A stretch of 54,847 nucleotides of DNA from Gammaproteobacteria bacterium UBA3498 (GCA_002377605.1 DFQD01000096.1:1-54847), one strand, 5' to 3'. Shown: positions 45,178-54,319, numbered from the stretch's first letter. Notes: generated by a model from the letters alone, not told the origin. Made by a program: numbers and translations.

Positions 45178-45537
45178 GTGACAAAAAAACTACTTGTGTT
45201 GATATTTATATCATTGACCTCTCATCTAATTGTGGCTCAATCATCTGCGAATGGCGTTTGGGATTTTTCTATGGCTAGTCCAATGGGCTCTGTAAGCGCT
45301 AAGGTTACAATGATGGTTGAAGGGAACGTATTAAAGGGAGAATTCGATCTGGGCGGGGGCCGTACTTGGCCTATCGAAGAAGGCGAGGTCGACGGAAACA
45401 ACATCTCGTTTAATATTAATCGCGATGGATCTTCTATGACCTATGTTATGAGTGCCGAAGTTAATGAAGATTCTATTTCCGGAATCGCATCGGCAATGGG
45501 TACAACCGCTGAGTGGTCTATGACTCGCGCAGAATAG
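45178..45537 (+). CDS. Small exported beta-rich protein of unknown function
   Basis: The 119-residue product has a signal peptide (about 1-20, ending VAQ). The mature part is a small beta-rich domain, NGVWDFSMASPMG, then alternating strands KLGEFDLGG-like and EGEVDGNNISFNIN, ending with GTTAEWSMTRAE. Similar domains are common in marine Proteobacteria and Acidobacteria as separate proteins or at the ends of larger hydrolases, but I cannot name a function. The GTG start at 45178 has an excellent GGAGGA ribosome site. It is separated by 101 bases from the threonine-aldolase-like gene. Confidence 0.72.
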   Translation: MTKKLLVLIFISLTSHLIVAQSSANGVWDFSMASPMGSVSAKVTMMVEGNVLKGEFDLGGGRTWPIEEGEVDGNNISFNINRDGSSMTYVMSAEVNEDSISGIASAMGTTAEWSMTRAE

Positions 45538-45638
45538 CGCTAGTTGAACTACTCATGCGAAAAAGACTTTGCTTCCCAATTTCCTCGGGGTTAGATTAGA
45601 TTTATTCTTAAACCCAATGAGATAAAGGTGAAGCCATC

Positions 45639-46790
45639 ATGCTCACTCGCCGCGAACTATTCCATGCCGCAGGCGCAGCGACCGCGCTCGGATTAACACA
45701 AGCAAACTCTGCTCAGAGCCAAACTTTGGCATCTGATTCAAGTAACTCAACCGTTCGCCTTAGCGGTGATGGGATCGGGCTGCGACCCCAGGAATTTACG
45801 GAGCTGCTTGATAGTTTATGCCAGAATCAAAACATCGAACCGGATAACTATTTGCTTGGTGGTGAAGTCGAAAAATTTGAACGATATTGCGCAAAACTAC
45901 TAGACAAAGAAATGGCGGTATTCATGCCATCCGGGACATTGGCTAATCAGCTAGCTCTGCGTCAAATCGCCGGCGAAAGGCGTCGAGTGATAGTGCCGGG
46001 ATTAAGTCATGTCTATAACGACACCGGTGATGCTTCTCAGAATCTTTCCAACTTAAATCTAATTCCCCTTGCACATGATCGCGCCACTTTTACCCTAGAA
46101 GAAGTTGAGGCTGTTATTGAACGAACTGCTGGCGGAAGAGTTACCGCGGAAGTTGGAGCAATCTTAATTGAGAGTCCGGTACGAAGATTATCTGGCGAGA
46201 TGGTCGATTGGGAAGAAACTAAACGCGTTGCGGGTTATGCCAAAGAAAAAGGAATCGGTATTCATCTTGATGGCGCAAGAATGTTTATCGCTTCTGCTTA
46301 TACCGGAATAAGTCCGGCCGAATATGCAGAACCTTTTGATATGGTCTATTTCTCACTATGGAAATACTTTAACAGCGGCATCGGTGCAATTCTCGCGGGA
46401 AATAAAAATGACCTTGAAGATATGTTTCACACTCGGCGTATGTTTGGCGGTAACCTTTATACAGGTTGGTCAGCTGCATTAGTAGCGCATCATTTCATGG
46501 AGGGCTATATAGATCGCTTAAAAACTGCTATTACTATCTCCGAGGATTTTTACTCAGCAATCGACCAGCACCCCGCCTTCATTGTGACTAGAATTCCAAA
46601 TGGTACGAACTTAACCCGGATTACCCTTATAGGAACTGACAGTGAAGAATTCAGAACTCGATTGTCAGAACAAAACATCTTGCTGGGAAGAGCCAATGAA
46701 AACAATCGATTCACCTTAGGTGTAAATGAAACCTGGAATCGAAGAACTGCAAACGAGTTAGCTTTGGCATTTACTAGCGCTGTTACTTAA
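45639..46790 (+). CDS. Tat-exported threonine-aldolase-like PLP enzyme
   Basis: The 383-residue product has the low-specificity threonine aldolase/beta-eliminating lyase fold. PLP contacts are visible: PSGTLANQLAL (about 98-108), the HLDGARMF aspartate D211 and the Schiff-base lysine K242 in FSLWKYFNSG. It begins TRRELFHAAGAATALG, a good twin-arginine signal, which is unusual because this family is normally cytoplasmic. AAAGGTG before the ATG supports the start. Its reaction would be aldol cleavage of beta-hydroxy amino acids such as threonine. A quinoprotein dehydrogenase gene follows after 90 bases. Confidence 0.92.
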   Translation: MLTRRELFHAAGAATALGLTQANSAQSQTLASDSSNSTVRLSGDGIGLRPQEFTELLDSLCQNQNIEPDNYLLGGEVEKFERYCAKLLDKEMAVFMPSGTLANQLALRQIAGERRRVIVPGLSHVYNDTGDASQNLSNLNLIPLAHDRATFTLEEVEAVIERTAGGRVTAEVGAILIESPVRRLSGEMVDWEETKRVAGYAKEKGIGIHLDGARMFIASAYTGISPAEYAEPFDMVYFSLWKYFNSGIGAILAGNKNDLEDMFHTRRMFGGNLYTGWSAALVAHHFMEGYIDRLKTAITISEDFYSAIDQHPAFIVTRIPNGTNLTRITLIGTDSEEFRTRLSEQNILLGRANENNRFTLGVNETWNRRTANELALAFTSAVT

Positions 46791-46880
46791 TCGTTCAGTG
46801 CTGTTTAGCTCAAACAAATATTGTTTTTCATGTAAAGTAGCTATTCGAAATGGATTAAAAAAATAAAGTGGAGCCTAGCC

Positions 46881-49034
46881 ATGAATCTCTTCTCAGCCAA
46901 ATGTAGTTTCATCTTCGCAATTTTTTTGTTTTTAACAACAAATGTATTTGCCCAAGGGCTCGGCAACGTAAACGATGAGCGCGTAATTAACTCGTCCGAA
47001 ATCGAACCAGGTTCATGGCTCACTTACGGACAATCTTTTAAAGAACAGCGCTTCTCGCAATTAACCCAAATCAACACCGATACTGTTGCCCGACTCGGAC
47101 TTGCCTGGAGCAAACAAATCGGTGATTACAATATGAGAATGCAGGGCACCCCATTGGTAGTAGATGGCGTCATGTATGTATCGAACGGTTGGAGCGTTGT
47201 TTATGCATTGGATGCGGTAACAGGTGAAGAAATCTGGACCTACGACCCGGAAGTTGATCGCAGCTATATAAGATTGGCTTGTTGTGGACCTGCGCATAAT
47301 CGGGGCGTTGCAGTTTACGAAGGCAAAGTTTTTGTTGGTACCTTCGATGGGCGCCTGGTAGCAATCGATGCCAATACCGGTGAAGAAGTTTGGGATGTAG
47401 ATACCTGGATTCCAGCAGGACTTGGTAGATTCAACATTACTGGAGCACCCCGAGCAGCCGCGGGAAAAATTTATATCGGTCAAGGTAGTGGCGAATCGGG
47501 ACATCGTCGTGGTTATGTGACCGCTTATGATGCTGATAACGGTGAAGTAGCTTGGCGTTTCTTTTTAGTTCCCGGTGATCCCAGTAAACCATTCGAACAT
47601 CCTGAAATGGAATTAGCCGCTCAAACCTGGGGCGGTGAATGGTGGAAATATGGCGGTGGCGGCACGGCATGGAATTCCCTGGTTTACGATGAAGAATTTA
47701 ACTCTCTCTATATTGGTGTTGGTAATGGTGCGCCCTGGCCACGAGATATTCGATCTCCCGGCGGTGGGGATGATTTATTTCTTTCTACCATTGTTTCTGT
47801 CGACGTCGATACCGGACGGATGAATTGGTATTACCAAACAACTCCTGGAGATAACTGGGACTACAGTTCTGCAATGGACATGTCACTGGGTGAAATTGAA
47901 TTCGGTGGCGAGATCCGCAAGGTGGTTTTGCAAGCACCAAAGAATGGTTTCTTTTATGTCATCGATCGTAGCGATGGTGAACTGCTAAGAGCTCTCCCTT
48001 ATACCGATGGAATTGACTGGGCAACTCACGTAGATATGGAAACCGGGCGCCCGGTTGAGAACCCGGATGTTGTTTACGAAGTCGAACCACAATGGATTAT
48101 GCCGGCGAACTCCGGCGCCCATAATTGGGAACCGCAGTCATGGGATAACGAGTTGGGCCTAATGTACTTTTACTACCATGACATCGCCAACTTTTATTCA
48201 TTGGATGAAGGCTTTGTTGAAACTGGCGAGTATCAAATTCGTGAACGCGGCTTGAGTCTTGGTTGGGGTGAAGGTGAATATCGCCGGCGATTGATTGAAG
48301 AAGCAGGGCCACGTCCACCATCACAAGCCTTCATTGGCGCGTTCGATCCAATTACAGGAACATATAAGTGGCGGAAGGAACTCGAATCCGACTATAACGG
48401 TGGAGTAGTTGCCACCAGAGGCAATGTATTGTTTCAGCCAGAAGGCACCGGAGTTTTTTCAGTGCGGGACACTGAAGATGGCGAATTGATTTGGCAATAT
48501 CGGGCGCCGGGAACATTTAGATCAACTTCTGTGATGACTTATCAGGTAGGTGGCACACAGTATGTTGCAACGATGATGAATGGCAACAGAGCGATTGATC
48601 TTGGCGGAACGGTATTAGTATTCAAGTTAGATGGTGGCCATAACTTGCCTATCCCAGAAATAGCGCAAGCGGTTGTACCGGAACTCCCGGATGATGCATA
48701 CACGGTTGAACAACTTCGTGAAGGCGACAATTTGTACCACGCACAATGTGCCAGCTGTCATGGTGGAATCGGTGTTCCCAATGAAGTTGCAATCGTTGCA
48801 CCAGACCTTCGCTTAATGACATTGGATAACCACTCTGAAATGGCAGATATTGTTATCGGAGGTAGCCGTGCGCAACAAGGAATGCCAGATTTTGAAGAGG
48901 CGATTTCCGAAGAGCAATTGGAATCGATTCGTGCATTTGTTGTTGAACAGGCAAGACGTTTGCAGGAATTTCAGCAACAGAATCAGGAAGCTCTAGAAGC
49001 GACAGCTAACGAAGAAGCACTTAATCGTGCTTAA
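46881..49034 (+). CDS. PQQ-dependent alcohol dehydrogenase with C-terminal cytochrome c domain
   Basis: Periplasmic quinohemoprotein dehydrogenase of 717 residues. A signal peptide (about 1-24) is followed by an eight-bladed propeller. The vicinal cysteine pair in LACCGPAHNRG (about residue 131) forms the disulfide ring over PQQ. TPGDNWDYSSAMD carries the catalytic aspartate, and W-docking repeats such as GEEIWTYD and GELIWQYR are present. The C-terminal domain has the heme site C623-A-S-C-H627 and a GMPDF axial methionine. It oxidises primary or secondary alcohols in the periplasm and passes electrons to cytochrome c. No PQQ-synthesis gene or calcium/lanthanide partner is nearby. GTGGAG precedes the ATG. 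Confidence 0.95.
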   Translation: MNLFSAKCSFIFAIFLFLTTNVFAQGLGNVNDERVINSSEIEPGSWLTYGQSFKEQRFSQLTQINTDTVARLGLAWSKQIGDYNMRMQGTPLVVDGVMYVSNGWSVVYALDAVTGEEIWTYDPEVDRSYIRLACCGPAHNRGVAVYEGKVFVGTFDGRLVAIDANTGEEVWDVDTWIPAGLGRFNITGAPRAAAGKIYIGQGSGESGHRRGYVTAYDADNGEVAWRFFLVPGDPSKPFEHPEMELAAQTWGGEWWKYGGGGTAWNSLVYDEEFNSLYIGVGNGAPWPRDIRSPGGGDDLFLSTIVSVDVDTGRMNWYYQTTPGDNWDYSSAMDMSLGEIEFGGEIRKVVLQAPKNGFFYVIDRSDGELLRALPYTDGIDWATHVDMETGRPVENPDVVYEVEPQWIMPANSGAHNWEPQSWDNELGLMYFYYHDIANFYSLDEGFVETGEYQIRERGLSLGWGEGEYRRRLIEEAGPRPPSQAFIGAFDPITGTYKWRKELESDYNGGVVATRGNVLFQPEGTGVFSVRDTEDGELIWQYRAPGTFRSTSVMTYQVGGTQYVATMMNGNRAIDLGGTVLVFKLDGGHNLPIPEIAQAVVPELPDDAYTVEQLREGDNLYHAQCASCHGGIGVPNEVAIVAPDLRLMTLDNHSEMADIVIGGSRAQQGMPDFEEAISEEQLESIRAFVVEQARRLQEFQQQNQEALEATANEEALNRA

Positions 49035-49089
49035 ATGCATTTAGATTTGCTAGCAAAAACTAATTTTTCAGGCGTGGCATAATATTGCT

Positions 49090-49539
49090 ATGCTAAAGTC
49101 GGTTCTTTTAAAACTCTTTTTCTATTCGTTTACAGTAAACACTTTTATGCTCTCTTGCCCCGGCGTATATTCAGCTGAAGAAGAGGTTCTGCTAACCATT
49201 GAAGGAAACCTTATAGATCGAATTGAATTAGTAGACGAAGACAGTGACGCCGATTTAGTTATAACTATTTACTATGATCTTCTCCCCAACGATGCAAGAG
49301 CTGATATCGAAATTCTGCGTGGAAGGTTAGAACGCTTACAACCAGATTATGAAGTCGCCTATCTCGCCGCGGACAGCGCGGAGATGGCAGAGGTGCGAGA
49401 TCAGATAGATGAAGAATGGGCGGTTATACAAGCAATTCACCTCTACTACTTCACTGCGCAAGTAGTGGACATTTTGAATCAGGCTTACATAAGTAACTTC
49501 GATGGCCTATTGCCAGAAGAGACTATAACGCCGGAGTAG
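49090..49539 (+). CDS. Exported protein of unknown function
   Basis: The 149-residue product has a hydrophobic signal segment (about 5-28, ending VYSA). The mature part is very acidic and mostly helical (EEEVLLTIEGNLIDRIEL, then DIEILRGRLERLQPDYEVAYL) and could form a short coiled coil. No family is recognised. The start ATG has a weak ribosome site. It lies 55 bases after the quinoprotein gene and five bases before the hydroxylase gene, so it appears to be part of that operon. Confidence 0.7.
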   Translation: MLKSVLLKLFFYSFTVNTFMLSCPGVYSAEEEVLLTIEGNLIDRIELVDEDSDADLVITIYYDLLPNDARADIEILRGRLERLQPDYEVAYLAADSAEMAEVRDQIDEEWAVIQAIHLYYFTAQVVDILNQAYISNFDGLLPEETITPE

Positions 49540-49544
49540 GAAAA

Positions 49545-50348
49545 TTGAATGGTTTAGATGCAAACTCGGAACCAGCAGTACGTTTAGGAGCCTTCATCCT
49601 AGTCCTTTCTATTCTGTTCTTAATGGAAGTAGTATCCCCTCGCCGTAAGCTCATTTACTCAAAATCCAAACGATGGCTCACAAATTTCAGTCTAAGCATT
49701 ACCAATGCACTAATTGTAAGTGTGTTTGTACCAGTTGCCGGTGTTGCGGCGGCCATTACGGCACAGAACAACGATTGGGGATTGTTCAATATGGTAAATC
49801 TTACTGCCTGGATCAGCATTCCTTTTTATCTTCTGATTTTTGACCTCACAATCTATTTTCAACACCGTATATTTCATGCTGTAAAACCATTATGGCGACT
49901 GCATCGTATGCATCATGCAGATTTGGACTATGACGTGTCGACAGGCATTCGTTTTCATCCAGTTTCAATTATTATTTCCAGCCTAGTTAAACTTGCTCTG
50001 ATTTTTCTCTTGGGACCATTGACTATCGCCGTATTGGTCGCCGATATGCTTTTGAATGCGACATCGATGTTTAATCACAGCAACTGGAAGATTCCGAAAG
50101 GATTAGAAGAGACTCTAAGACTAATTGTGGTTACGCCGGATGTCCATCGAGTTCATCACTCTACGAATCATGAAGAATACAGTCATAACTTCGGATTCAA
50201 TTTCCCCTGGTGGGACAGAATTTTTGGCACATATCAGGCGCAACCAGCACTTGGTCACGAAGAAATGAACGTTGGTATTAAGGGATTACAGGACAGGCAG
50301 TCAATCGAGTATTTCGCTCTATTGTCTCAACCGTTTAAAAGAGATTAA
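49545..50348 (+). CDS. Fatty-acid hydroxylase/sterol desaturase family membrane protein
   Basis: The 267-residue membrane protein has about four spans and the superfamily's histidine boxes: FQHRIFH (about 107-113), HRMHH (about 121-125) and HRVHHSTNHEEYSHN (about 202-216). It is shorter than the paralog at 43906-44973. The only in-frame start before the first span is the TTG at 49545, with AGGAAAA just upstream and five bases after the preceding stop. Substrates are probably lipids or sterol-like molecules. Its stop overlaps that of the convergent molybdopterin oxidoreductase gene. Confidence 0.9.
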   Translation: MNGLDANSEPAVRLGAFILVLSILFLMEVVSPRRKLIYSKSKRWLTNFSLSITNALIVSVFVPVAGVAAAITAQNNDWGLFNMVNLTAWISIPFYLLIFDLTIYFQHRIFHAVKPLWRLHRMHHADLDYDVSTGIRFHPVSIIISSLVKLALIFLLGPLTIAVLVADMLLNATSMFNHSNWKIPKGLEETLRLIVVTPDVHRVHHSTNHEEYSHNFGFNFPWWDRIFGTYQAQPALGHEEMNVGIKGLQDRQSIEYFALLSQPFKRD

Positions 50349-52429
50349 GCAGTCTGAGACTCTTCGCGGCGCAACCACACTGCAGTATCGTGGAATACAG
50401 CGCCACCAATACCATGGCCGGGATCGCTGCTGACCAAAGAATTAATTCCAATACCTTCAATAAAATTTTGGTTAGGCCAGATGCTTTCAACGATTACTAC
50501 GTCTTTTTGCAAATTGTCATAAACTTCTACATGCACAAGTACAGAAGCCTGATCATTTCCTACTCGCACTACTCCACCATCCTCTAAATCTAAAGACTCG
50601 CAGGTGTCAGAATGTATCTTCGCAGTAGGTCTACCCTCTCTGCGCTGTGAAGTTGGAGTTTCTGTAAAACTGCTGTTGAGAAACTGCCGTGCAGGTGCGG
50701 TAACTAATCGATAAGGTTTTGTGTTCGATTTTTTGTCGGTGACCGAATAGTGATCAGGAAACTCTGGCATAGATGTATTTACTTTGCCTAAGCGAGACCA
50801 GTCAGGAGAGAAATGAAACTTTTTATCAGGCGTTTCGAACCCATTCAGAAAGTGTGCTTCTTCGAAATCTCTGGCGCAATCTAGCCAGTTATTTTTATAA
50901 ATTTCTTCCGCTGAAGGAAAGCCACTTCTATTTAAAGTTTCTTCGATAAGCTCCCAAGTTGACATTTCAAAACCTGGATGCTCAGCACCAAGTCTTTTTG
51001 ATAACTCACAGATGACATAGTGATTAGGCCTGGCGTCAGCGTAGGGTTTGATGACAGGTTTAGCCACCTGTAAAAATGTATGCCCACCTGCAATGTAAAT
51101 GTCTTCATGTTCCAGGAAGGTAGTAGCTGGCAATACGATGTCGGCCATCGCTGCAGTGTCAGTCATAAATTGCTCATGCACACAAACAAAAAGGTCATTC
51201 CTTTCGAATCCCTTTTTTACTTTAAGAGATGAAGGAGAGACCATCATGGGATTAGTATTTTGAATTAGTAAGCCTGTTATGGGTGGACCACCCTGCAAGT
51301 CAATTGGATTACCGGAAAGAATTTCTCCAATACGTGATTGATCTAACACTCGCGTATTACGATCGATAACATCAGAACCAACTATTAGGGTTTTATCTAA
51401 CTTAAATAACTCAGCATTACTATACAGAGCTCCCCCACCTTTGTATTTCCAAGCACCAGTAATTGCGGGTAAGCAGGACGCTGCGTGCATATTGAACGCA
51501 CCATTCCGACTTCGCGTAAATCCATAACCGAAACGATAATAGGATTTTGGGTTTTGCCCGATTAATCTTGCAAATTCGATAATGGTAGCAGCAGATACTC
51601 CAGTTATAGCTTCTCCCCATTCAGGAGTCTTCCCTTCTAAGTGAACTTCAAGTTCAACACTAAAATCGGTGTACTCCGCAAGATATTCGCGATCGGCCAG
51701 ACCTTCTTTTAACAAAACGTGCATCAGCGTAGCAGCGAGCGCGCCATCACTTCCCGGCTGCAACATGATGTGCAGATCGGCGCGCTTGGCGGTCGCATTG
51801 CGATAAGGGTCGACTACCACGAGTTTCGCATTTCGCTTGCACGCCTGTGATACGTGATGCATTAGATTTACTTGGGTATGGACGGCATTAGTACCCCAAA
51901 GAACAACTACATCACTATGCTCACCAATCTCTCGCGCATCGACTCCTCGCTTAACTCCGGTTCCAACTTTCCATCCTGCATCTGATGCAGCAGAACAAAT
52001 TGTTGAATGTTGACGGGAATATCCCATGGCATGTCTGAGTCGCTCGATACCGTCTCTTTGTACCAACCCCATAGTGCCAGCATAGAAATGTGGCCAGATA
52101 GTTTCGTTACCATACTTTTTACTTAATTCCTTAAATCGGTCGGAAACCTCGTCTAGTGCTTCTTCCCAACTGATTTCTGCGAATGCTTCCAACCCCACTC
52201 CCTTGGAGCCGGTTCTCCTTAAAGGTTTGGTTAAGCGACCAGGATGATGAACGCGTTCAGCGTAATTGCCGACTTTTGCGCAAAGTGTGCCAGATGTATA
52301 AGAGTTACCTTTGGCGCCGTAGATCCTGCCGATAGTTTGCTCATCTAGCTTCTCGACTTCCAGTGCACAAACGCTGGGACAATCGTGAGGACAGGTACTT
52401 TGAACCCTAATTGGAGCAGTTTTTGCCAT
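50345..52429 (-). CDS. Molybdopterin (bis-MGD) oxidoreductase, cytoplasmic type
   Basis: The 694-residue catalytic subunit of the DMSO reductase superfamily has a [4Fe-4S] site formed by C13, C17, C21 and C50 (CPHDCPSVC and GTLCAKVG). It then has TICSAASDAGWKVGTG and VVLWGTNAVHTQVNLMHHV for cofactor binding, and the C-terminal MGD-cap domain (ANHY-like NSSFTETPTSQRREGRP). No twin-arginine signal is present, so it acts in the cytoplasm. Close named families include formate/assimilatory nitrate and S/N-oxide reductases, but I cannot decide which. No electron-transfer partner gene is adjacent except the flavin reductase about 1.3 kb away on the other strand. Confidence 0.9.
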   Translation of the reverse strand: MAKTAPIRVQSTCPHDCPSVCALEVEKLDEQTIGRIYGAKGNSYTSGTLCAKVGNYAERVHHPGRLTKPLRRTGSKGVGLEAFAEISWEEALDEVSDRFKELSKKYGNETIWPHFYAGTMGLVQRDGIERLRHAMGYSRQHSTICSAASDAGWKVGTGVKRGVDAREIGEHSDVVVLWGTNAVHTQVNLMHHVSQACKRNAKLVVVDPYRNATAKRADLHIMLQPGSDGALAATLMHVLLKEGLADREYLAEYTDFSVELEVHLEGKTPEWGEAITGVSAATIIEFARLIGQNPKSYYRFGYGFTRSRNGAFNMHAASCLPAITGAWKYKGGGALYSNAELFKLDKTLIVGSDVIDRNTRVLDQSRIGEILSGNPIDLQGGPPITGLLIQNTNPMMVSPSSLKVKKGFERNDLFVCVHEQFMTDTAAMADIVLPATTFLEHEDIYIAGGHTFLQVAKPVIKPYADARPNHYVICELSKRLGAEHPGFEMSTWELIEETLNRSGFPSAEEIYKNNWLDCARDFEEAHFLNGFETPDKKFHFSPDWSRLGKVNTSMPEFPDHYSVTDKKSNTKPYRLVTAPARQFLNSSFTETPTSQRREGRPTAKIHSDTCESLDLEDGGVVRVGNDQASVLVHVEVYDNLQKDVVIVESIWPNQNFIEGIGINSLVSSDPGHGIGGAVFHDTAVWLRREESQTA

Positions 52430-52578
52430 TAACTTTGTAGTTGCTTACGCGATCCACTTCGAAATCTAAGAATATCAAAAACATTGATAACGATCATCGT
52501 ATTCAGTGGTGAAGTTAACGCATAATTGTCACCTGTTGATGCGACATTGCGCCCCAAGTCAATAGGTTACAAAGAAGC

Positions 52579-52584
52579 TATAAT
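52579..52584 (+). promoter_or_regulatory. Candidate -10 element for the seventh QGVW/CHEGNY gene
   Basis: A consensus TATAAT lies 31 bases before the ATG at 52615. The region 17 bases further up has no clear -35. Confidence 0.3.
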
Positions 52585-52614
52585 GCACCCTGAATTTTAA
52601 TCGGTGAATTGTAT

Positions 52615-53628
52615 ATGCGGTTCCTACTAGCTCTAATACTTGGCGCTCACGTTATTGCAATTAGCCATGCAGCAACGTCAGCTGCGACTAATATCGGCTC
52701 TTCCAGCCAGGGAACCGCGCCGCTAAATGAATTTGGTCGGCCTGATTTTCAGGGCTATTGGTTCTTCGGTTCAAGAACACCTTTGCAACGCCCCTCGAAT
52801 CTGGGAGAAAAACAAACCTATACCATAGAGGAAGCCCGGGAGCTCGAACAGCGGATGCAGGAACAATTAGATCGTCAAGATGCACCGCTCGATCCTAATC
52901 GAGGCGCGCCTGAAAAAGGCGCAAGGATTGGTCAAGAAGCAGATGATGCATTTTTAGGTCACTTTGTCGAAGCGAAACTGTATCCAATCGATGGACAATA
53001 CAAAACATCGATCATAATGGATCCTCTAGACGGACGAATCCCGAGAAGAGAAGGGTTCATGGATTTTAATGCAAAGCGACGCGCCATTGGCCTAGCTGAC
53101 ACTGATGGACCTGAAGGGCAACCCTTATCTGGGAGATGTTTGATGTTTGGTGCTGCCGCTCCATCTCTTACACCGATGATGATGAACCCGAACTTACAAA
53201 TAGTTCAGACAGAAGACTATCTAATGATAATGACCGAAATGATTCATGACGCACGTATTATCAGAATTGGTGATGAACATTTCAAACATAATATTCCACA
53301 ATGGATGGGGGATTCAGTTGCCCATTGGGAAGGCGATACCTTGGTGGTTCACTCCAAAAATTTTCGACCGGAACAATCTTCTTCTCGTTCGATTATGATT
53401 TCAGAAGATTTCGAATTAATTGAGCGTTACACCTTAATTGGAGATGACGAAATTTATTATGGGTTTACGGTTCATGATGAACAAGCATATACCCAGCCAT
53501 TCAGTGGAGAACGCATACTCTCGCGCAATGCACCCGAAGAAAAAGTCTACGAGTTTGCCTGCCATGAAGGTAATTACTCTTTACCTGGCATATTGGCTGG
53601 TGCTCGACGCCTAGAAAGCGAAGAATAG
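52615..53628 (+). CDS. Exported QGVW/CHEGNY-family protein
   Basis: The 337-residue product has a signal peptide (about 1-20). It carries FGRPDFQGYW (about 40-49), TSIIMDPLDGRIP, SGRC with C175, EMIHDARIIRI, WMGDSVAHWEGDTLVV (about 230-245), IERYT and FACHEGNYSLPG with C316. The two cysteines are 141 residues apart and are the only ones. The tryptophan motif reads QGYW here. The frame begins at a TTG two codons earlier (52609), but the ATG at 52615 has GGTGA at better spacing. It lies 62 bases before the flavin reductase gene, which could be co-transcribed. Function is unknown. Confidence 0.85.
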   Translation: MRFLLALILGAHVIAISHAATSAATNIGSSSQGTAPLNEFGRPDFQGYWFFGSRTPLQRPSNLGEKQTYTIEEARELEQRMQEQLDRQDAPLDPNRGAPEKGARIGQEADDAFLGHFVEAKLYPIDGQYKTSIIMDPLDGRIPRREGFMDFNAKRRAIGLADTDGPEGQPLSGRCLMFGAAAPSLTPMMMNPNLQIVQTEDYLMIMTEMIHDARIIRIGDEHFKHNIPQWMGDSVAHWEGDTLVVHSKNFRPEQSSSRSIMISEDFELIERYTLIGDDEIYYGFTVHDEQAYTQPFSGERILSRNAPEEKVYEFACHEGNYSLPGILAGARRLESEE

Positions 53629-53689
53629 TTAGACGTAAAAACTTCCTGCACTTATTATTCGCTCTTCACAAAATCTTTGGTAAGAGCAC

Positions 53690-54313
53690 ATGTTCTACGA
53701 ACCGAGAAAGAAAAATCACGGACTTCCAAAAAACCCTTTTAACTCTTTAGTAATTCCACGACCCATAGGCTGGATAAGTAGCATCGACAAACATGGTGTA
53801 CACAATCTGGCCCCGTATAGCTTTTTTAATGCTGTTAGTTATTCTCCACCCACAGTTATGTTTTCGTCTGGGGTTGGTATCGCCGATGACAAAACAAAAG
53901 ACTCGGCTCGAAATGTAGAAGCAAGTGGCGAGTTCGTTTGCAATCTTTCTACCTGGGACACACGGGAGCAAATGAATAAGTCTTCAGCAACGCTGCCTCC
54001 TGAAACCGATGAGATTGCTTTAACCGGACTAACTCCAATTGATTCAATGCTGATTAGCGTGCCCAGGATTGCCGAAGCACCAGTGAATCTTGAATGCAAA
54101 TATCTCAAAACAGTTGAGATTCCCGGATGGAATGAAGGAGATGTTTATAAAGTGTTATTCGGTGAGGTAATTGGCATTCACATCAATGATGATTTTATTA
54201 CCGATGAAGGCCTTATCGATATCACGAAAATGAAACCAATTGGACGTTTGGGTTATAACGACTATGCTCGAGTCGATGTAGATTCTTCTTTTACACTGGT
54301 GCGACCGCCCTAA
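53690..54313 (+). CDS. Flavin reductase family protein
   Basis: The 207-residue product has the split-barrel flavin reductase-like fold. The motif NSLVIPRPIGWISSID (about 18-33), NLAPYSFFNAVSYSPPTVMFSS (about 40-61) and the later PVNLECKYLKTVEI with GEVIGIHI are typical of the DIM6/NTAB group. It could supply reduced flavin to a two-component monooxygenase, though none is adjacent, or bind FMN as an oxidoreductase itself. GGTAAGAG before the ATG is an acceptable ribosome site. It is convergent with the aldo/keto reductase gene, with six bases between them. Confidence 0.93.
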   Translation: MFYEPRKKNHGLPKNPFNSLVIPRPIGWISSIDKHGVHNLAPYSFFNAVSYSPPTVMFSSGVGIADDKTKDSARNVEASGEFVCNLSTWDTREQMNKSSATLPPETDEIALTGLTPIDSMLISVPRIAEAPVNLECKYLKTVEIPGWNEGDVYKVLFGEVIGIHINDDFITDEGLIDITKMKPIGRLGYNDYARVDVDSSFTLVRPP

Positions 54314-54319
54314 CTGACT

